Positions 21,401 through 51,640 of a stretch of DNA of 64,000 bases are shown here, piece by piece. The position numbers and the translations under genes were made by a program. Where the stretch lies: NCBI RefSeq assembly GCF_027596085.1, contig NC_072456.1, forward strand, positions 27,033,169 through 27,097,168, written 5' to 3'. How positions within the stretch are numbered: position 1 is the stretch's first letter; every line of letters starts with the position of its first letter. The notes below the pieces were generated by a model, which saw nothing but the letters and a program-made list of their open reading frames with translations, made no database searches and had not been told where the DNA came from. The stretch is from Anoplopoma fimbria. Lineage: Eukaryota > Chordata > Actinopteri > Perciformes > Anoplopomatidae.

Positions 21401-23715
21401 TTTAATAGTTTGATCAAAATGGATGTTACAATTTGGAAAAATGCTTTAAAATAAATAACTTTACATTGAAAAAGATACAGACGGATTTTACATGTTTACA
21501 TTTAACTTGTATATATGACAAATAACAATTCTGATGTTGTTGTTGTTGCAATCTTAGTGTGGCCAACATAATAGTTATTCTAATGACAGAGTGTTACCCC
21601 ACCATTGAGCATCAACTACCAGTCTGCAGAACTCATGTATGTTTTTCTCTTTAAGTAAAGTCTAGGTGTAGGACAATAAACTATTCTGTAAAGCACCTCT
21701 GCATATTTACCTTGACGTTATGCAACCCCTTTTCAAAGAGGGACAACATCTCTGAGAGCTTGTTGTCAGAGTGCACGTTGTACACGGTGCAGCAGCGCTG
21801 CTGCAACAGGCCGATGATGTACTCATTCTCGATTTGTTCGTGCATCTTGAACTCCTTAAAGGTGGCGCACAGGGACTGAAGAAATGAGCGGAAATCATTG
21901 TTGTTGGAGAAGTTGGTTTTTGACAGCTGTGGAAAAACAAAGAAAAACTCACTCATTTTACATTGTAACGTCATTAGTGTTTATCCCAATACCAATGTAA
22001 AAATCATTAGCACACCCGCCACGCACCATCAAGCACTACTATTGACGACGTATGTGTACACAAAGAAGGAAATTGACTCTGGTCTTTTGAATAGAAATAG
22101 AAATAATGGTAGGAACAAGGAGAACAAAGCGGAACAAACAAAAGGTAAAGAATAAACAGGACTACTGAGTACACTACTATATGAAAAATAAGTGTGTGTG
22201 TATATACATGCATACATACATACATACATACATACATACATACATACATACATACATACATACATACATACGTGTGTGTATGTATGTATTCAAAAAGATG
22301 TAAAGACCAACAATAAAAAAACAACCAAAACATCTAATAAAAGTCAAGTGTTCTGTCAGTTGTCAATTATACAAACTGTGGAAAGAAATGAACACTGAAT
22401 GGTTATGTTGTTTATATATATAAATATACATATAAAGATGTTTATATACTTTATATACAGGGATTGCAGGCTTTATATTAACAGTGACACATATGAAAGG
22501 CTTGCTGGTGCATGATGATCTGATATATGATATAATATATATATAATATATAATATATAATGATAGAATATATATATATAGAATATATATATATATATAT
22601 AATATATGATATAATATATAATATAATATATGATAATATAATATATGATATAATATATAATATATTATATATATGATATAATATATAATATAATATATGA
22701 TGATATATGATATAATATAGAATATATGATAGAATATATATATATATAATATATATATATATAATATGATATAATATATATGATATAATATGATATATAC
22801 GATATAATATATAATATATAATATGATATATAATATATAATATATATATATATATGATATAATATATAATATATATAATATATGATATATAATATAATAT
22901 GATATATATAATATGATATAATATATATAATATATGATATATATATAAAATATAATATAATATAATAATGATATATATAATATAATATAATATATATAAT
23001 ATAATATATATAATATAACATAATATATAATATGATATACAGTGATCAGTGGATGTTTTGGTGATTCTAACTAGTTTATGTATATAATTATATATAATAT
23101 ATATATATATATATATATGATATAATGTATAATATAATATGATATAATATATATATAATATATATATAATATAATATATATAATATAACATATAATATGA
23201 TAATATATTAATATATAATATATTATATATATATAATATAATATATATATATATGATATATATAATATAATATATAATATGATGATATAGAGTGATCAGT
23301 GGTTGTTTTGGTGATTCTAACTAGTTTATCTTAATCTCACTTGTGTTTGTAAATCACTCTTAAATGTTAAAACATGCAGAGCTTGGTGTTTAGTCTAAAG
23401 CAGCATGTTGCACACATAATATAATATAATATATGATATATAATATGATGTAATATGTTTAGTTTAAAGCAGCATGTTGCACAACAACAGCCTTTCAGAC
23501 AGTGATGCTAACGTTAGCTCAGCCAGCTAGCCGCCATGCTAGCTGGCGTTCTCCGTCCTTTAGCCGCACATACACCGACATATATTCATATTTTATAACC
23601 TCCACAGTTACTCCTTCTTATTGTTACTCACCTTCTCGCAGTACAAGCCCACCAGCTGCTTCATCCGCCAGTGAGGGCCAGTAAAAACATCCACCTCGTC
23701 CGGAAAGGGAGCCAT
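13749..23715 (-). CDS. fbxl5: F-box and leucine-rich repeat protein 5, iron-sensing SCF subunit
   Basis: Substrate receptor of the SCF ubiquitin ligase that degrades IRP2 when iron is plentiful. Exons (high to low): 23715-23632, 21926-21711, 21014-20919, 20731-20536, 18670-18485, 18355-18230, 17251-17097, 16999-16917, 16829-16088, 15415-15267, 13825-13749. The start [16 protein letters not shown] and the end [14 protein letters not shown]...CRSGE match the vertebrate protein. Domain order is hemerythrin-like domain, F-box, acidic linker, leucine-rich repeats with a large insertion, C-terminal repeats. The sum is about 702 residues against 691 in human. All phases join except inside exon 9, which is 742 nt and needs a frame change. 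The gene starts only about 450 bp past the cc2d2a 3' end. Confidence 0.96.
14079..14691. mobile_element. TTAA-flanked MITE (piggyBac/Kolobok-like), fbxl5 intron 10
   Basis: The ends are imperfect terminal inverted repeats, agggacagttcacc and the complement of ggtgaaccgtccct, each next to TTAA (14075-14078 and 14692-14695). This is the target-site pattern of piggyBac or Kolobok elements. The 613-bp body has no transposase. Parts of the same family recur at about 36075-36365 and 57184-57613. Confidence 0.75.
15813..16003 (+). mobile_element. LINE 3' tail fragment
   Basis: Ends with actaataaaggattatc and (TTATC)n, a common teleost LINE 3' end. A close relative is at 33885-34062. It is a 5'-truncated insertion in fbxl5 intron 9. 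Confidence 0.6.
16088..16829 (-). CDS. fbxl5: fbxl5 exon 9: leucine-rich repeats with large insertion; internal frameshift
   Basis: The 742-nt exon begins in frame with [23 protein letters not shown] and must end in frame with [15 protein letters not shown]. Those two segments lie in different frames. The upstream frame stays open to a stop at 16457. The downstream frame ([20 protein letters not shown]) is closed upstream by TGA at 16615-16617. The switch must therefore lie between about 16540 and 16617, and the exon is one base too long. The insertion between repeats is cysteine- and arginine-rich ([14 protein letters not shown]). No intron of plausible size and phase fits. Confidence 0.85.
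18485..18670 (-). CDS. fbxl5: fbxl5 exon 5: F-box
   Basis: Encodes the F-box that binds SKP1. Key text is [17 protein letters not shown] followed by [11 protein letters not shown] and [16 protein letters not shown], the standard FBXL5 order. Acceptor CAG and donor GTAGGC keep phase 1 on both sides. The next exon (18355-18230) encodes the acidic linker ending [11 protein letters not shown]. Confidence 0.95.
20536..23715 (-). CDS. fbxl5: fbxl5 exons 1-4: hemerythrin-like iron-binding domain
   Basis: The di-iron ligands known for FBXL5 are all present at the same residue numbers: H15, H57, E58, H80, H126 and E130 (in PHW, KMHEQ, NVHSD and PHMKEEEE). This domain folds around iron and oxygen and is unstable without them, which sets FBXL5 levels. 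Exon 2 ([17 protein letters not shown]) is nearly identical to mammals, but has a CC pair in [10 protein letters not shown]. Intron 1 carries a large AT-rich satellite. Confidence 0.95.
22205..22275. repeat. (CATA)n microsatellite
   Basis: About 16 CATA units in fbxl5 intron 1. A shorter run is at 15199-15235. Confidence 0.95.
22515..23330. repeat. AT-rich satellite-like block, fbxl5 intron 1
   Basis: About 800 bp almost wholly of TATA, GATATA and AATATA words. It includes two copies of a 35-40 bp non-AT segment (gtgatcagtgg...gtgattctaac) near 23040 and 23290, which shows segmental duplication. Long open frames rich in Ile and Tyr are an artefact of the composition. Confidence 0.9.
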
Positions 23716-23930
23716 CTTTACACGCCGATCCTCTCTGCGTCATCTGCGCAGCCGCAGATACGCTCAAACAAGGGGGCGTGGCGAGTTATCGAAAGTCCCG
23801 CCCTGTGGAGCATCCAAGCGCTGTGATTGGTTAAGCGTCCGTGCGTCATCGAGTGGCGGTAATCTGATTCGTTCTAAGTGCTATGCTCTGACCAATGGGT
23901 AAGCCGGATTCCTACTATGTTTTCTGTGGT
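23716..23930 (-). promoter_or_regulatory. fbxl5: fbxl5 promoter region
   Basis: GC-richer sequence directly upstream of the ATG with a minus-orientation CCAAT box (ATTGG at 23826-23830) and several CpGs; no TATA box. It occupies the short gap between fbxl5 and the 3' end of cc2d2a. The start site is not determined. Confidence 0.5.
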
Positions 23931-24169
23931 CTACACATGGCGGGTTATGCCAAGAAAAGCAGTGGACAGAAAAAATATTAGAATATTTTATAAATTGTAA
24001 AAATAATGTCACTGTAATTCAAGGGCAACGGAACAGAAAAAAAAATTATTAAAAAATATTATTAATATTTATTTTCATAAGATAGATAATCCTTTATTAG
24101 TCCCTCAGTGGGGAAATTTACAATTATTAAGTATAATAATAATAATAATTATTATACTTTATATAATTT

Positions 24170-24709
24170 CAATAGTATTTATTTTATTATTATTTGCTGT
24201 GTCGTCCCTCTCTCGTCTGTCTCTTCTTTATAAGTTACAAATATACAAAAAACACAGACACACAAAAAGACACCTGTATTCACAAATGAAAAAAGTAATT
24301 TAACCTGGGAAAACATTTTTCCCCCACCTGTTCTTAAGTCATAAACACAGAAAATGGAAACAATCATTTTACCTCTCAGGGCTTCCATACACATATGTTA
24401 ACATATACAAATATTGTAAACATATTTCAATAAAGTCAAATACAACTCAAGCACAAGCTATAGCTGCAGAAATGGCCATTCTCAGAGTCAAGAACAAATA
24501 AACATTATTTAGAAAAAGTAGGATTTAATGCAAGGTTTTTGGTTTTGATGTACAGATATCAAACTGTTAACTGTGTATTACAAATATATGGTATCCATTA
24601 AATACATGAACTATACAATAGTGTGGCAACAGAGTGTAAAGTCATCATCTTAAATAAAGATAAAACTCATTTAAATAAAAAATAAACAGTAAGATGAGCG
24701 TCTCTTGTC
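24170..24709 (-). other. cc2d2a: cc2d2a 3' UTR (approximate)
   Basis: About 540 bp after the stop, up to a minus-strand AATAAA (tttatt at 24178-24183). Just beyond it, at 24076-24126, is a minus-orientation LINE tail fragment (aatcctttattagtccctc). The end is an estimate. Confidence 0.5.
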
Positions 24710-44265
<19,556 letters not shown>

Positions 44266-44430
44266 GGAGCCGTTATCGTTGCCTAGTAACGGGGTAAACT
44301 ACCCCTCAACCTACCATGAAAACCAGCATCAGTGACGTGTTTCGCGTTAAGCCCCGCCCTGCTGTGCTGTGATTGGCTCATAGTCGCTACTTCGACGCGT
44401 CATGCCTCCTTGTGATTGGATGTCAGCTCC
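44266..44430 (-). promoter_or_regulatory. cc2d2a: cc2d2a promoter region
   Basis: Upstream of the ATG lie an X-box (44278-44290), a GC box (ccccgccc at 44352-44359) and two minus-orientation CCAAT boxes (ATTGG at 44372-44376 and 44415-44419). This is a typical TATA-less housekeeping or ciliary promoter. The start site is not known. Confidence 0.6.
44278..44290 (-). promoter_or_regulatory. RFX X-box upstream of cc2d2a
   Basis: gttgcctagtaac fits RYYRYY-N(1-3)-RRNRAC at every defined position, with a one-base spacer. It lies 12 bp upstream of the start codon of a transition-zone gene, the class of gene regulated by RFX factors. Confidence 0.65.
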
Positions 44431-45265
44431 TTTTCTTTTTTTTATACATTTCATCAACAAACAGCATGGCACTAATAATGCAATAACTTTATTGATCCCA
44501 CAAGAGTTGCAGCAACTTAATAGTCAAAAGAGCAAGGAAATAAAGTGATGAGTGATAACTAAATATGAGACAGGATAAATAAATAAAAAATAAATAGAAA
44601 AACATATACACTATATATATGTATATAAGTACATATACACTATATATAGCTTTCAGGTATTGCACTGGATGATTGGATAGTTGCATGTATGTTGGTTGTA
44701 CTGTATTAGGATGAAAACATAGAAATATGTATATAAATGTGTATAAACTAGACTTTTTTCTTTTCTGAATAAATTACACACTGTTGTTTTGGTCTCCAGG
44801 GCAGTGAAACTAAACACAGGAAACCTCTGTTGATCTAGAGGAGCTGCAGCATTCATTTCTGCACAAGCTGAATTTTCCACCGTGCATTCACTTGAATCCT
44901 CACAGCTAAACTAACGTGTTTCTGCTACGCTGTGAACTCGTTCGTTCATGCACATTCAGCTGAGGTCTAAGTCCTGACAAGACTTGAACTATGAGCACTT
45001 TTAATTTGGAAAAACTAGGCAATGGCAATGGAACACATTAAAATGGTCTCCACTCTGACCATCCTGCTACGTTGATTTGAATGGAAAAGTAGACTTCAAT
45101 CCTTTTGGGTCGCTATAGCGATGGTCCACGGTCGCTACATCTGCCAAAAACTCCAAACCGATATTCTTCTTTAGCTGTTGTCTTTGGCACTATTTCCATT
45201 TTTCATATTATAATTATCCCAGACATGCTTTTGTTTAGCCTTCTTGTAAAGGAGAACACACTCTA
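44431..45265. other. Intergenic, c1qtnf7-cc2d2a
   Basis: About 0.8 kb with a minus-orientation LINE-like tail at 44481-44530 (aactttattgatcccac) and otherwise unique AT-rich sequence. No gene seen. Confidence 0.6.
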
Positions 45266-45459
45266 GCACTCAACAATGTTTATTTAAGTTATTATTGATC
45301 CAACACCCAGCCAAAAGAAATACATCAGAAACTTATTCAAGCTTAATCAAATAATATAATTTGAAATCAGTAGATAGGTCTCTATAGCTACATAACTAGC
45401 AGTACACACATCTGTATAAAAATATAGTTTGACCATATATGTAATAAAAACAACAGGTT
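45266..45459 (-). other. c1qtnf7: c1qtnf7 3' UTR (approximate)
   Basis: The first minus-strand AATAAA downstream is at 45279-45284 (tttatt on plus). A longer UTR is possible. Confidence 0.4.
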
Positions 45460-48400
45460 TTATGAATAGTCCTCTGCCAGTGTGTCCAAGTAGTTGGTGT
45501 CTGCATAGAGCAGGAAGCCGGAGAACAAGCTGTCGGCCCAGCCGGGGTCTGCAAATAATCCATTCTGGTCGTGGAAGAAGATCTCCAGCCAGACCTCGTC
45601 CTCCGGGTTCAGGGACATCACCGTGGCCCCGGACGCCACGTCGTGGTTCCCCGTGTTGGCGTCGAAGGTTTTGATGCGATACTGCCCGTTGTGCACCAGC
45701 CCGATGGCCAGGTGCTTGTTGGCCAGCGTGATGTCATAGGAGAAGTAATAAATGCCTGGGTATGCACAGATGAACTTGCCCGTCCGAGGGTTGTAGTGGC
45801 CGCCCTCGTCGAACAGGACCTTGTTGAACTTGATGGGGGTTTTCTCTGCAGGGTAGCTGCTGGTGATTCCCACGGAGAAGGCGGATTTGGGCACCAGGCT
45901 GCCACACTTGCAGGTTCCTGGGGTTCCACTTGGTCCTCTTTGGCCCTGGTTCCCTTTCTCTCCAGTGCCGGGAGATCCAGGAGGGCCAAGGCTTCCCTGC
46001 TCTCCTGCAGGGCCTTGTTTACCTGCAGGGCCACGGTCGCCTCGGCTTCCGATCTTCCCTGTTGGGCCGACTCTGCCCTTCAACCCTGAAACAGATAAAA
46101 AAAAATAATGTTGGGATCATCATTATTGGAGTCAATGGCGATAGACAGTTAGTTTTATGATCGCCATGATTAAACGTATGTTTGTAAATTTAAAAGATAA
46201 CTTTGCAAGTCCACGTTGTCATGAATCCCACTGCTCTTCTGTGCAGCATTCAGGCGCCATGATTTGCCAGCAGTCTTGTAAATCCTGCAGAATGCGGTTT
46301 GTCAAATGCATTTTCAGCTTTTAAGCAGTTTTTATTTACTGCTCAAAAGCTGAAGGTAGCAGTTTGTTTTTTTTAGCCGAGGTATCGGTAACCTGATTTG
46401 TTTCAGATCCTGTGCTCTGACCAATAGGCTTTACTGACCCCAACCTTCTGGAGGTGAATGTCTAACATTAACCAATACTTTCTGCCCAAACCAGCTACTC
46501 AGAAAGGTTCTGCCAAGAAGAGCAGTGGGATTCATAACTACCTGATGTTACCCTGGCTAGCAAGCTAGCAAGGCCCAACTTCTTGTGTGTCAAGTCTTTC
46601 ACATAGTACTTTTATTATTTTCTTCTACTCTTTTAAAACAACAAACATCATCTGTGTAATTAATTGCATAATTCAAACGGTCTACTGGGAGGGGCGGGGC
46701 TTCACGTCTCTATAGAACGCATCAATCCTCTGCCATATGAATCAGTGACTGCTCTGCACTTGTTGAACTATTAAAGCAACAGTCAATGGAAACACAAAAC
46801 CCCACCCAATGTGATGTATGAAGTCACTCTTGGAACACCATCACCTTTAACATTTGAACACCACAGTTTTAACTCGATTCATTAACTATAGAACTATAGA
46901 ACTATAGAACTAACACCCTGGAGCTACAGGGAACACTGTGAATCACGGTATGTTTGTGCAAACACAAGCAGGTTCTGTGTGGCGTCATGTTGAGATGGAG
47001 GTATGTGTCTGAATTCCTGTTTCCACTCTTAATGGAAAACACAACTGTGTGACGTTTACTTGTCATTTCTGACAGACTTATTGCAGTTCACACCTCAGAG
47101 ATGATCAAATCTGTGGTTCTGGAGACGTTAACGACTTCCAAATGAATCCAGAGTTTCCATAACTTGTCTCCTTTCAGACTAGTGGAAATAAAACATTTAT
47201 TTTACTACTTTGTATATTTGCGTCTGTAGATTTCTCCTAAATTCACCAAAAGTTACCATTAGATAATGCCTCATTTGCATATTTAAACATTTCAGAAAAC
47301 TTGTAATACAAAAGATAATCATCTTAATGTCAGTAATCAACTGGTGAAGTTTCATGTTGATATCTATTAATTATTTTTTTACCCTATTCACCTGTAGTGT
47401 CTTCAACATGTATGTAATTTAACTAAACATATCTTTAAAGGGCTGCACGGTGGTGTAGTGGTTAGCACTGTCGCCTCACAGCAAGAGGGGCCTGGGTTCA
47501 ATTCCCGGGCCAGACAACCTTCTGTGTGGAGTTTGCATGTTCTCCCCGTGTCAGTGTGGGTTCTCTCCGGGTTCTCCGGCTTCCTCCCACAGTCCAAAGA
47601 CATGCAGCTTAGGTTAATTGATGACTCTGAAATTGCCCGTAGGTGTGGATGTGAGTGTGAGTGGTTGTCTGTCTCTATATGTCAGCCCTGAGACAGACTG
47701 GCGACCTGTCCAGGTGAACCCTGCCTTCACCCGTTGACAGCTGGGATCGGCTCCAGCACCCCCGCGACCCTTAACTGGATAAGCAGGTTACGGAAGATGG
47801 ATGGATATCTTTAAAGGACGTTTTCTCTGAATGAGTTTTTTCTCAGACTCTGATCCAGAAATCTCCACTTCAGTAGCTCTTACATACACCAAACTTTACA
47901 GCTTCATTCCTCTCTATATTCTGAAGGTTAACACAGAGGGCTTTGTTCAGATATATATATATGAAAAAATATATGTTTTTTGTGTCTGTGGACAGTATTT
48001 TCTGATTTATGGAGTGAAACAAAGAGGTATCATACATTCCCTCTATAAAAACCTTTGACTCTAACGTGTCAACAAAATGAATCAAGAATTTTGAACACGG
48101 TTTTATCCAATGTTCACATTTATGTTCTGGAAATTAGCACATATTTAATACGATCATGCATCATTTCCATTTAAAGAAAACTTGTGGTATAAAAATCAAT
48201 CGTCTTAATGTCAGTAATCAACTGGTGAAGTTTCATGGTGATATCTATTAGTTGTTTTTTACCCTATTCACCTGTAGTGTCTCCTCTTTCGTCTGTATTC
48301 TATTCTAAATATCTCCTTCATAGTTTGTCTGACACGTCATTTCATAACTATTCTATTTATGTCAACAAGTCTTTCTTTGTAACTCATCACTTCATTGTCT

Positions 48401-50212
48401 CTACTTCAGCTTCCACTCCTGCCAGCTGTCACGTAAATGAAACTGTTTCAGTGTCAGCTCTTCTCCTGCACAGAGCCGTATAGTGTTTATGTTATTTGCC
48501 CACATAAACTGATTCCGGATCTGTTTATGTTTCATAAAATACCTGTGTCTCCCTTTTCTCCCTTTTCACCCTTCCTGCCATCCCTGCCATCTCTTCCCGG
48601 GATACCAGCATTCCCATCGGCTCCCGGGGGCCCACCGGGACCCGGTTTGCCGGCGGGGCCCGGGGACCCGGGGACGCTGCAGATGAGACGCGGCGCTCCT
48701 CTCACTTTGGTGTCAAACAGCTGTCCGAAGACGCAGTGACAGAGACAGACCACCATCATCAACGCCCACAGCCTCACATCTGTGAATGCACAACAGAGAT
48801 GTTCAGAGACTTCACCGACAGCTCAGCCTTTAAGACAAACATGGAGATTATGTTTTAAGATCAACACTCAATTTATGGCATCATTTATCAAAAATAATAA
48901 GAAGATTTGTTTTGATTTTGCAGATATTCAGAGCAGAAGGGAAATATAAAAAGCCAACAATAAGAACATACTCTCAGTATTTAAAACAGCTGATGGTACC
49001 TTTCTCCTCTAATTATCAATTGAGACACTCTGTACAGCTCCTTTTTCTCCAGCTGATTGGAATAATCTACCTGTAAATATTCGATCCATATCATCGTAAC
49101 ACTTGTTCAAAGATATCTTATTATTATAGGATCAGTTTTGCATTTCCAAAATGACCTCTCTATGATTATGTCTTATGACTTCATTACTTAATGCTATCAC
49201 TGTGAATAATGCTTCTCTATAACCTGTGAAAGAAAGATCCATTCTCATGCTCTGTTTGAGTTTGACCTCCTGATTTCATATGTCGTATTTCTTCATATTT
49301 ATTTTGTATTTTGATATATTTGGTGTCGTTTAATTATCTTTTTATTAATTTTGTTTGAATGTTTTGTCTAATTGTGCTTGTATTGTATAATTGTTGTCGA
49401 GGACCCCCTTGGAAATGAGACGGTAAATCTCAAAGGGTTATTCCTAATAAGTATTTTTATATATAAGACAGAAACATTGTGTTTAGTTGCCAGACTCTTA
49501 AACAATGTTCTCACCCGGAATGGGGGCCCGTTGACAGTTTTCGCGGTGCTCTAAAACACTTCCATTGGTGTTGCCATGGACGCAGACAGAACAAAACATT
49601 ATTGATGGATCTAATTGGGTATGGAGTACAACATGAGGCCAGATGTGACTCTCGTAATGAGAAGCAATCGTCTCACGGGCTGATGTTCTCATCCGCCCAC
49701 AGATCTGTATGTGAGCGACCTCAATCCAAACCTTTGTCTCTGATCCAAGATATGTGTTCCAACATTCCAGAGTTATTACATAACATCCAGCGCAATTTCT
49801 ATCAGGGGAATCTCATCGTGAAGCAAAGGCTCAATTATTATATGTTTTAATGTTTCAGGGATTAAAAAAAAGACATATGTTGAACATCAAACATTTCGTA
49901 ATAGTGACGTTGATGGAATGTTATCAAGATGTTTTTCTTTGAGGAATTTGGCAAATGCAAAGAAAAATGAAGATTTATAGATTCCACTAACACACTTGTT
50001 TGTTCTCTGCACACGTGGGTGTGAGAATGTGAGCTTCACATCTGCTCTTTGGCCGTCTCTCTCAGAACATGTCATCCTCTTCTCGGTCTCTAAAAATAAA
50101 AGGAAGTATGTTTTTTTGTCATGTCATTGTACGCATCAGCCAAATGATGTGTGTTCTGACGGGACAGTAAACACGACAAAATAAACAGGAAGGACACGTG
50201 CAGCTGCTGTTC

Positions 50213-50310
<98 letters not shown>

Positions 50311-51285
50311 GATCTTCTATGTGTTAGCGTAGCATGTTTTTGGTTTTGAGGGTAATGACTCCTCTGAGAGAGAAACCGCGCCCGCCATTTCTCTCTGCAG
50401 CGATGATGTCAGTGTTAGTAAAAATGGCTATTATTAAAGAAATGACCTTCTCTTTACGAACACACATGGATATACTTGCAACACAACACACCTTCTTTCA
50501 GACTAGTGGAAATAAAACGTTTATTTTACTACTTTGTCTGTTTGCGTCTGTAGATTTCTCCTAAATTCTCCAAAAGTTTCCATTAGATAATGCCTCATTT
50601 GCATATTTAAACATAACATTTCAGAAAACTTGTAATGCAAAAAATAATAGTCAATAATAGTTAATGTCAGTAATCAACTGGTGACGTTTCATAGTGAAAT
50701 CTATTAGTTTGGAGTTGCACCTGTCCATTAAATCATAAGCTACACCTTTACAAGTGAAATAAGTCGACATTCATTTCAAAATAAAGCCATTTCTTCTTCT
50801 TATTATTATTATTTAGCTTCTTATTTTCTCCTTTTCCTGCAGTGAACATGTGGAGCCGGACAGTTTCTACAGATGAAATGAAAATATAGTGTTCTGGCTC
50901 TGCTTCACTGAGAATGTCTGTGTCCACTTTAAACGATGGCAGCCTCCATCGAGGCCTCTGGCTGTTTGTAATTGAAGTCAGGAGTCAGAAGTTTAGCAAT
51001 GATTCCTCGAGCTGCAGGTGTTTTATAAAAACCAGGTCATCGTGTGAGAAAAAGTTTGTAAAGAACAAATAAGGCGTCTAACTGCTTTTCAGGGAGATCC
51101 TTATTTCAATAAATGTAATCACACACAGAAGGTATTTGCAAAGGTATTCCAGGTATTCTCTCTGCAAGTTCTGCTGTGGATCTTAAAGAAGAGATTTAGT
51201 TTAATACTCTGAATGAAGGATGTTCTGAACTTCACAGGCAGAAGTATGGAACAGAGTTCTTACCCCACATTTGGCAGCAGTTCAT
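45460..51285 (-). CDS. c1qtnf7: C1q and TNF related protein 7 (CTRP7), secreted
   Basis: Secreted adipokine-like trimer with collagen stem and globular C1q head. Exons: 51285-51264, 48779-48543, 46085-45460, giving 294 residues. The second exon has a hydrophobic signal ([17 protein letters not shown]), then [10 protein letters not shown] and collagen triplets ([16 protein letters not shown]). The third continues the collagen ([13 protein letters not shown]) and carries the C1q domain from [12 protein letters not shown] through [37 protein letters not shown] and [15 protein letters not shown] to LDTLAEDYS. The gene order cpeb2-c1qtnf7-cc2d2a supports the name. The first exon is predicted from phase: MNCCQMWD joins VRLWALM exactly. 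If it is wrong, translation would start at the ATG at 48759. Confidence 0.93.
46900..48290 (+). repeat. Unclassified dispersed repeat, copy B, interrupted by a SINE
   Basis: From about 47168 to 48285 runs sequence shared with 7411-7955, 50491-50705 and (reverse) 61830-62200, including tttcagactagtggaaata and atccagaaatctccacttc. The SINE at 47441-47804 splits it. The part 46900-47167 is not clearly repeat. No coding capacity or obvious terminal repeats; superfamily unknown. Confidence 0.75.
47441..47804 (+). mobile_element. tRNA-derived SINE, full length, with 12-bp target-site duplication
   Basis: The head has Pol III signals: an A box in tagtggttagcactg and a B box in gggttcaattcccgg. The body is the widespread teleost sequence containing gtttgcatgttctccccgtg and ttcctcccacagtccaaaga. 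It ends ggaagatggatgg. It is flanked by atatctttaaag at 47429-47440 and 47805-47816. Confidence 0.88.
49000..49470 (+). mobile_element. LINE 3' end fragment, c1qtnf7 intron 1
   Basis: A degraded C-terminal LINE ORF (the residues [12 protein letters not shown] are readable near 49060) is followed by a familiar tail with gaggacccccttggaaatga and atctcaaagggttat. Too decayed for a family call. Confidence 0.6.
50215..50308. repeat. (CA)n microsatellite, c1qtnf7 intron 1
   Basis: About 46 CA units. The partial dispersed-repeat copy at 50491-50705 follows. Confidence 0.95.
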
Positions 51286-51640
51286 CTCCAGAGCTCATCA
51301 AAACGCTCACTGTTTCTTGCGTCCTATCTGCTCAGATTCCAGTCTCCTGTGAGGTCTGATCCTTTGGTTAACATGTTATTTGTCTCTTTTTTTATTTCCT
51401 CCTGCTCTCTGATATGTGCGTGCAGAGCTCATCTGCGTCGTTGCCGTCGGTGTTTTGCAGCAGCAGCAGTCTGCACTCACTCCATCCAACCCTCCCTCCT
51501 CCTCCTCCTCCTCCTCCTCCTCTCCTCTAGTCCACTCCCTTCTCCTCCCTAAAGCAAACAGCGGGCATCCAGACTCTGCATGTGCATGCAGAATAAACTC
51601 CATTATGTCATGGAGGAGGATTCCTCAGATATGAGACACT
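51264..51640 (-). promoter_or_regulatory. c1qtnf7: c1qtnf7 first exon and promoter region
   Basis: ATGTGGG|GTAAGA gives a strong donor at 51263 and an in-frame start. Upstream is a purine/pyrimidine-biased stretch with a (CTC)n tract at about 51498-51522. The transcription start is not determined. Confidence 0.45.

Noticed and set aside
22478..23191. Open frame of 237 residues rich in Ile and Tyr
   Set aside because: It lies wholly in the AT-rich satellite of fbxl5 intron 1. Composition alone keeps the frame open, and there are no protein-like features.
45571..46089. Plus-strand open frame of 172 residues opposite c1qtnf7
   Set aside because: It is the antisense shadow of the GC-rich collagen/C1q exon. 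The minus strand is clearly the coding one.
47441..47515. Possible tRNA gene (A and B boxes)
   Set aside because: It is the head of a dispersed SINE with a long unrelated body and target-site duplication; no proper cloverleaf was evident.
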